Below are positions 60,110 to 64,000 of a stretch of DNA of 64,000 bases, piece after piece (the stretch's first letter is position 1; each line of letters starts with the position of its first letter). The position numbers and the translations under genes are program-made. The notes under the pieces are model-generated. The model worked only from the letters and a program-made list of their open reading frames with translations, was not told the origin of the DNA and did no database searches. The stretch is from Astrocystis sublimbata (lineage: Eukaryota; Ascomycota; Sordariomycetes; Xylariales; Xylariaceae). The stretch is from positions 620,001 to 684,000 of the forward strand of contig JAJNNY010000011.1 of the NCBI GenBank assembly GCA_022453515.1. The letters are read 5' to 3'.

Positions 60110-61937
60110 GTCGCCAACCTGGACTTTGAAGCCCGCGTCCCCGTCCCCTTCAGCGTCTTTCCTCGCACCTACAAGGAAGCCCCCGAGGCTGAGACCAAGG
60201 TCACCAAGACCCACGAAGAGCTTGAGATCAAACTTCCCGCCAAACCAGAGAAAGCCGGACGGGAAGGTCAATACTCTTCTCACTCCGCCTCTGCTCCTGC
60301 TCAAGCGCCTCTGCCACGACCGGAGCGCTACAGCGAAGAAGAGGTCCGTATCACGCGTGAAGAAGAACGTTACCGCCGTCCCGGTATCAAGACCAAGGAA
60401 GAGTATTACGAAGAATACAGGTTAGTGTCTTCTTTTTGTCTGTTTGATTTCCATATGCATCGTTGGGGCGAGATGAGCTCCGTCCGAGACGGGGTCAGGA
60501 GTTGCAGACTCGGGTGAACAATCTCGAATTGTCCAGAGCTCGCGATGAATAGCGAACAGACAGCAGAGCGTGGCGCTAGAAGACGCGCGATTAGTAGAGC
60601 CAAGATTACCTCAAAGTGATCGATAGCTCGAAAGCGGCTTCGCACTGTTTGCCGGAACGCTACTCATGCGCGAGCCGGCGCGACTCATTGCGGACCCCCC
60701 TGCCGACCAATCTCCTTTTTTTCTTGGGAGGAGCCCCATGGCCCCATCGATGTAAACATTCGCTTGTTGGTCCAAGAAAACCTATCTAACCGCGCCGTCA
60801 GCCACAGACCTACCAACGTCAACGTCTTCCACGAGACTCACAAGCACGCACACCAGGCTCCTCGCCCGCAGTACGCCACCTCAACCTACTCTGAGTCTTC
60901 CATCCAGGTCGACCAGAACCACAAGCCTCACTACTCGGCTGTCGACCGCATCGAACGCGAATACCGCGCTCGCATCCAGCCTTCCGTCTACCGTGACGAT
61001 ATCCGTGTGACCGGCGCCACCGTCGACACACCTGCCCATCGTCCTCACTCCCACTTCCCCGAGGAAGCCAACGTCACCGGTCCTACCGTTGACACTCCCT
61101 CCCACATCCCCCACTACGCCGACAAGGTCTCCTTCACCGAGGAAACCATCGACGTTGCTGCCCCTGCCCCTACCAAGCCCGCCGCTTCCTTCCACAAGGA
61201 ATCCAAATCAACAGAGGAAACTGTAGAGTATCCTCGACACTCTTCTGCTTATCAGAAGTCTAGAATGGGATATTACGACGAAGACGGTAAGCCACGTCGC
61301 CTTACCTCTATCATCAATGTGACCTCACCCATGCTAACGCGTCACCTCTGTAGGACACTATCACTCGTTCCGCCACGGTCTTCACAAGATGGCTGACAGA
61401 ATCTTCCACCCCGAGCACGACCGCTCCGAGAGCTTCCAGGGCGGCAGCTACAATGCCCCAGCTCCTCGCCCTACTGGAGGCAACTCCACCATCCCCAACA
61501 CCGTGACCATCCCGTGCCACCACATCCGCATGGGTGACATCCTGATGCTGCAGGGTCGTCCTTGCCAGGTCATCCGTATCTCCACCTCCGCTGCCACCGG
61601 CCAGCACCGCTACCTGGGTGTCGACCTGTTCAGCAAGCAGCTGCACGAGGAGTCGTCGTTCGTGTCCAACCCGGCGCCCAGCGTCGTGGTGCAGACCATG
61701 CTCGGCCCCGTCTTCAAGCAGTACCGCGTGCTTGACATCCAGGACGGCTCCGTCACCGCCATGACCGAGTCGGGCGACGTCAAGACCAACCTGCCCGTCA
61801 TCGACCAGTCCGGCCTGTACTCGCGCCTCAACTCGGCCTTCCAGAAGGGCCACGGCAGTGTGCGCGTCCTCGTCCTCAACGACCACGGCGCCGAGCTCGT
61901 CGTCGACGTCAAGGTCGTCCACGGCTCCCGCCTGTAA
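60110..61937 (+). CDS. hex1: HEX-1, Woronin body core protein (eIF5A-derived)
   Basis: HEX-1 self-assembles into the crystalline core of Woronin bodies, peroxisome-derived organelles that plug septal pores after injury. The conserved C-terminal exon (61354-61937) encodes the eIF5A-like fold (CHHIRMGDILMLQGRPCQV, VDLFSKQLHEESSF, the LGPVFKQYRVLD block) and ends in Ser-Arg-Leu, the peroxisomal targeting signal. A short form can start at the ATG at 61265 (MGYYDEDG, splice 61287-61353, then HYHSFRHGLHK), giving 201 residues; this is the start type known for HEX-1. A long form adds exon 60110-60420 (ANLDFEARVPVPFSVF...EEYYEEY) and exon 60808-61286 (or from 60802), both open and in phase. The first codon of the long form must lie in an upstream exon that I could not fix. 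Alternative transcripts of hex1 are known in other fungi. Confidence 0.9.
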
Positions 61938-63356
61938 ACACCTTTTTTCTCTTTGTCAGCTTTTAATGATGTATGGACTTTCCAACCCCCTTCAATTCAT
62001 TTCGTCTCCCGAGATGCTTTGCTGGCAAGTACGATAAAGGCCCCTGCCAAACCTCGTCCTGTTTCTTTTCTAAGGGAAGGACTATGTAAAAAGAGATCTC
62101 ATGGTAGCACATCGCGTAGATAGCTCTGTATGTCGTCGATTAATACAATGTTGGTATCATGGACGTCTCATATCTTGGTCTTCTGTCGCTGCTTTCGTGT
62201 GATCATCTGGTCGTGACTCGTATTGCCTGCTGTTGTAACATCGCCCCAGACTGGCGACCGTAAGTACAATAAGTAATGTGTAAATGCCAATGCTACACGT
62301 CAGGGTGCAGTACTGTTTGTTATGTGTCTCTCCGTCGCTATACCTTCTTGACTACCTTGCTCAGTTCTGACTCACCATCATTGAAACCTACATTCCATCA
62401 TACCTTAGGTACCTAAGTACTGAAGGTCTATCAGTCCATGACTTCTACAGCAGTCCCGCTTCGTCATCTCACTATGCTTTCGTCAACTCAAACATTATCT
62501 GTGCTTAGAAGTTGCTCATCTGCTGTGGGAATGACCAATCGCCGTTTAAGGTTACGAGGTATGATGTGTAGATGTACGCCGGTAGGTAAAAGGTACGAGC
62601 AGCAGGCAGCGGACTCCGCATCCAAATCCGCAGTGCAGATCTCACATAAAAGTACTCTTTGGAAGAGATCATTACTTGCATTCATTCTCGATAGAAAAAC
62701 AAGTAATCTTCATATTGGTTGTTCATTTCCTATTTATAGAGGACTGATCTTGAAGTAGTTTATGTAGGCTTCATACGTACCTAGGTTGTTTTCTTATACG
62801 ACCTCCGAAGCCCGTCCGCGGTCGTAACAAAACGTGGCCCCTTTAGATCGGCGTATGTGAGCGAGAAAGGGCCAAGTTCTACTGCAGCCGCTTGCCTGTG
62901 CTTTGCAACTACAGACCGGCCATCCGGGTCCTCAAAGCGACCGCTCCAATGCCCCGACGCCGACGATAGGTACCGATGACCAATCATCACCAACGACAAC
63001 CCCTCATCCCGCAGCTCGTTATCGGGAGCACGTCTTGTCTTGTCTGAGCTACATACTTTCCTCATGCATACTATTACATACCACTGGCCACGAGCGACAA
63101 CTGCACCTTCTTAAATCAGATAGGTGTCCTTGGCTGTTTTCGCCTTTCCATCTATCTCCTCAAACTTACCTATATACATTGTACCTAGTGTATGGCTGTC
63201 TGTCTTGTAGTCCGATCCGTGACACCAACTCGTCTGGTCTAACTACGGCCTTGCTCTTTTGTGAAAGCACCAAGCATCAGGCATCAGGCACCCAAGTAGC
63301 TAGCTAACTCATTCATATTCACTTTTCGATTCAATTTCGGTGCCTGATATTACCCA
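61938..63356. other. Intergenic region
   Basis: It includes the HEX-1 3' untranslated region (T-rich right after the stop codon) and the promoter of the peptidase gene. Several GTACCTA words occur, for example near 62409. No gene was seen. Confidence 0.55.
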
Positions 63357-64000
63357 ATGATGTACAGCACTATCGACGCAGTCCAAGCTGAGTGGCTGGC
63401 TCAGTACTCGCGGTCTCAGCTCGCGATGGGATTAATGCAGAGGGGGCAGAAGGGTAACACCTATCACAGCCGCCCAACCTCTTCAAGCAGCAGCGGTGAT
63501 GAGTACATCATCGTGAACCGAAGTGACGCCTCTGATGGCAACGGCAACGGCAGCGGCAGCGGCAGCGGCAACAGCAGCGTCAAGCTCGAGCGCAGCCCCG
63601 AGTCGCTGGACCTACAGCTCACACGCGACTGGCAGGGAGAACTGCTGGACGACGACAAGAGCAAACTCGCCCTCGCGGCCCTCAGCAGCGCCAACCCCAA
63701 GCAGGTGCTGATGTCGAGCGCGGCCAAGATCGCCGACCAGCAGGTCTTCAACGTGCGCATCCCGTTCGAGGGCGGGCCCATCACCGACCAGCGCGCCTCG
63801 GGCCGCTGCTGGCTGTTTGCGAGCACCAACATCTTCCGCGTGGCCATCATGCAGAAGTACGCGCTCGACGGCTTCCAGCTGTCGCAGGCCTACCTGTTCT
63901 ACTGGGACAAGCTGGAGAAGGCCAACTACTTCCTCGAGAACATCATCGACACGGCCGGCGAAGACCTCGACGGCCGCCTCGTCCAGCGCCTCCTCGCCGA
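63357..64000 (+). CDS. lap3: Bleomycin hydrolase-type cysteine peptidase (C1 family), 3' end beyond window
   Basis: The frame is open from tandem ATGs at 63357 and 63360 to the right edge, about 214 residues, without an intron. The first 75 residues are a poorly conserved extension with a Gly/Asn/Ser run. The catalytic module begins near residue 85 (LTRDWQGELLDDDKSKLALAAL is the typical pre-catalytic stretch, given here as positions 63618-63687). The active-site motif is TDQRASGRCWLFASTN with Cys151. It continues through LSQAYLFYWDKLEKANYF, a hallmark of bleomycin hydrolase/Lap3. The enzyme is a cytosolic hexameric barrel peptidase that trims peptides and hydrolyses homocysteine thiolactone. 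The His and Asn of the catalytic triad lie outside the window. The true start could be a later Met, for example MGLMQRG. Confidence 0.9.
   Translation, partial: MMYSTIDAVQAEWLAQYSRSQLAMGLMQRGQKGNTYHSRPTSSSSSGDEYIIVNRSDASDGNGNGSGSGSGNSSVKLERSPESLDLQLTRDWQGELLDDDKSKLALAALSSANPKQVLMSSAAKIADQQVFNVRIPFEGGPITDQRASGRCWLFASTNIFRVAIMQKYALDGFQLSQAYLFYWDKLEKANYFLENIIDTAGEDLDGRLVQRLLA

Overview
The window is nuclear DNA of a filamentous ascomycete (Pezizomycotina, most likely a Sordariomycete; I do not name a genus). The evidence is short GT-AG introns (about 50-130 nt) in most genes, large protein-coding genes on both strands, and a HEX-1 gene, which encodes the Woronin-body core protein found only in filamentous ascomycetes. 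No bacterial operons, CRISPR arrays, rRNA genes or intact transposons were seen. I rebuilt most gene models by hand; in all but the few models flagged, splice phases add up to a whole number of codons.

Layout, left to right. 1-1508 (-): a 3'-truncated Pro/Ser-rich protein, possibly Red1-like. 3832-4661 (+): a short-chain dehydrogenase. 5838-6380 (-): the C-lobe of a fungal kinase-like protein, probably decayed. 6845-7030 (+): a tiny Cys-rich protein. 7122-8075 (-): an F-box protein. 8785-16239 (+): class II myosin heavy chain. 19812-21582 (+): a tentative Gly-rich unknown, followed by a tRNA-like Pol III element at 22533-22636 (-). 23238-25600 (-): a CFEM-like GPI-anchored wall protein with a five-residue minisatellite. 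A 6.4-kb gene-free stretch follows.

The second half holds a divergent chitin pair: a chitin-binding/GH18/NucA-NucB-like chitinase (31993-35737, -) and a secreted LysM protein (36960-38745, +). Next come an unknown conserved gene (39180-40103, -) and a head-to-tail P450 plus short-chain dehydrogenase pair (40995-44436, -). Two ribosome-quality-control genes lie close together, Vms1 (46100-48178, -) and Rqc2/Tae2 (52860-56235, -), flanking an 890-residue unknown gene (49328-52336, +). HEX-1 (60110-61937, +) shows a long and a short N-terminus, and the window ends inside a bleomycin hydrolase-type cysteine peptidase (63357-64000, +).

Functional groups: cytokinesis and septal sealing (myosin II, HEX-1); cell wall and chitin (CFEM protein, chitinase, LysM protein); rescue of stalled ribosomes (Vms1, Rqc2), in which Rqc2 extends stalled nascent chains and Vms1 releases them; and small-molecule oxidation (P450, two dehydrogenases). 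Nothing in the window is clearly novel as a whole system. The best leads are the chitinase/LysM divergent pair with its nuclease-like tail, the RQC gene proximity, the tRNA-like element, and the unknown genes at 19812-21582 and 49328-52336.
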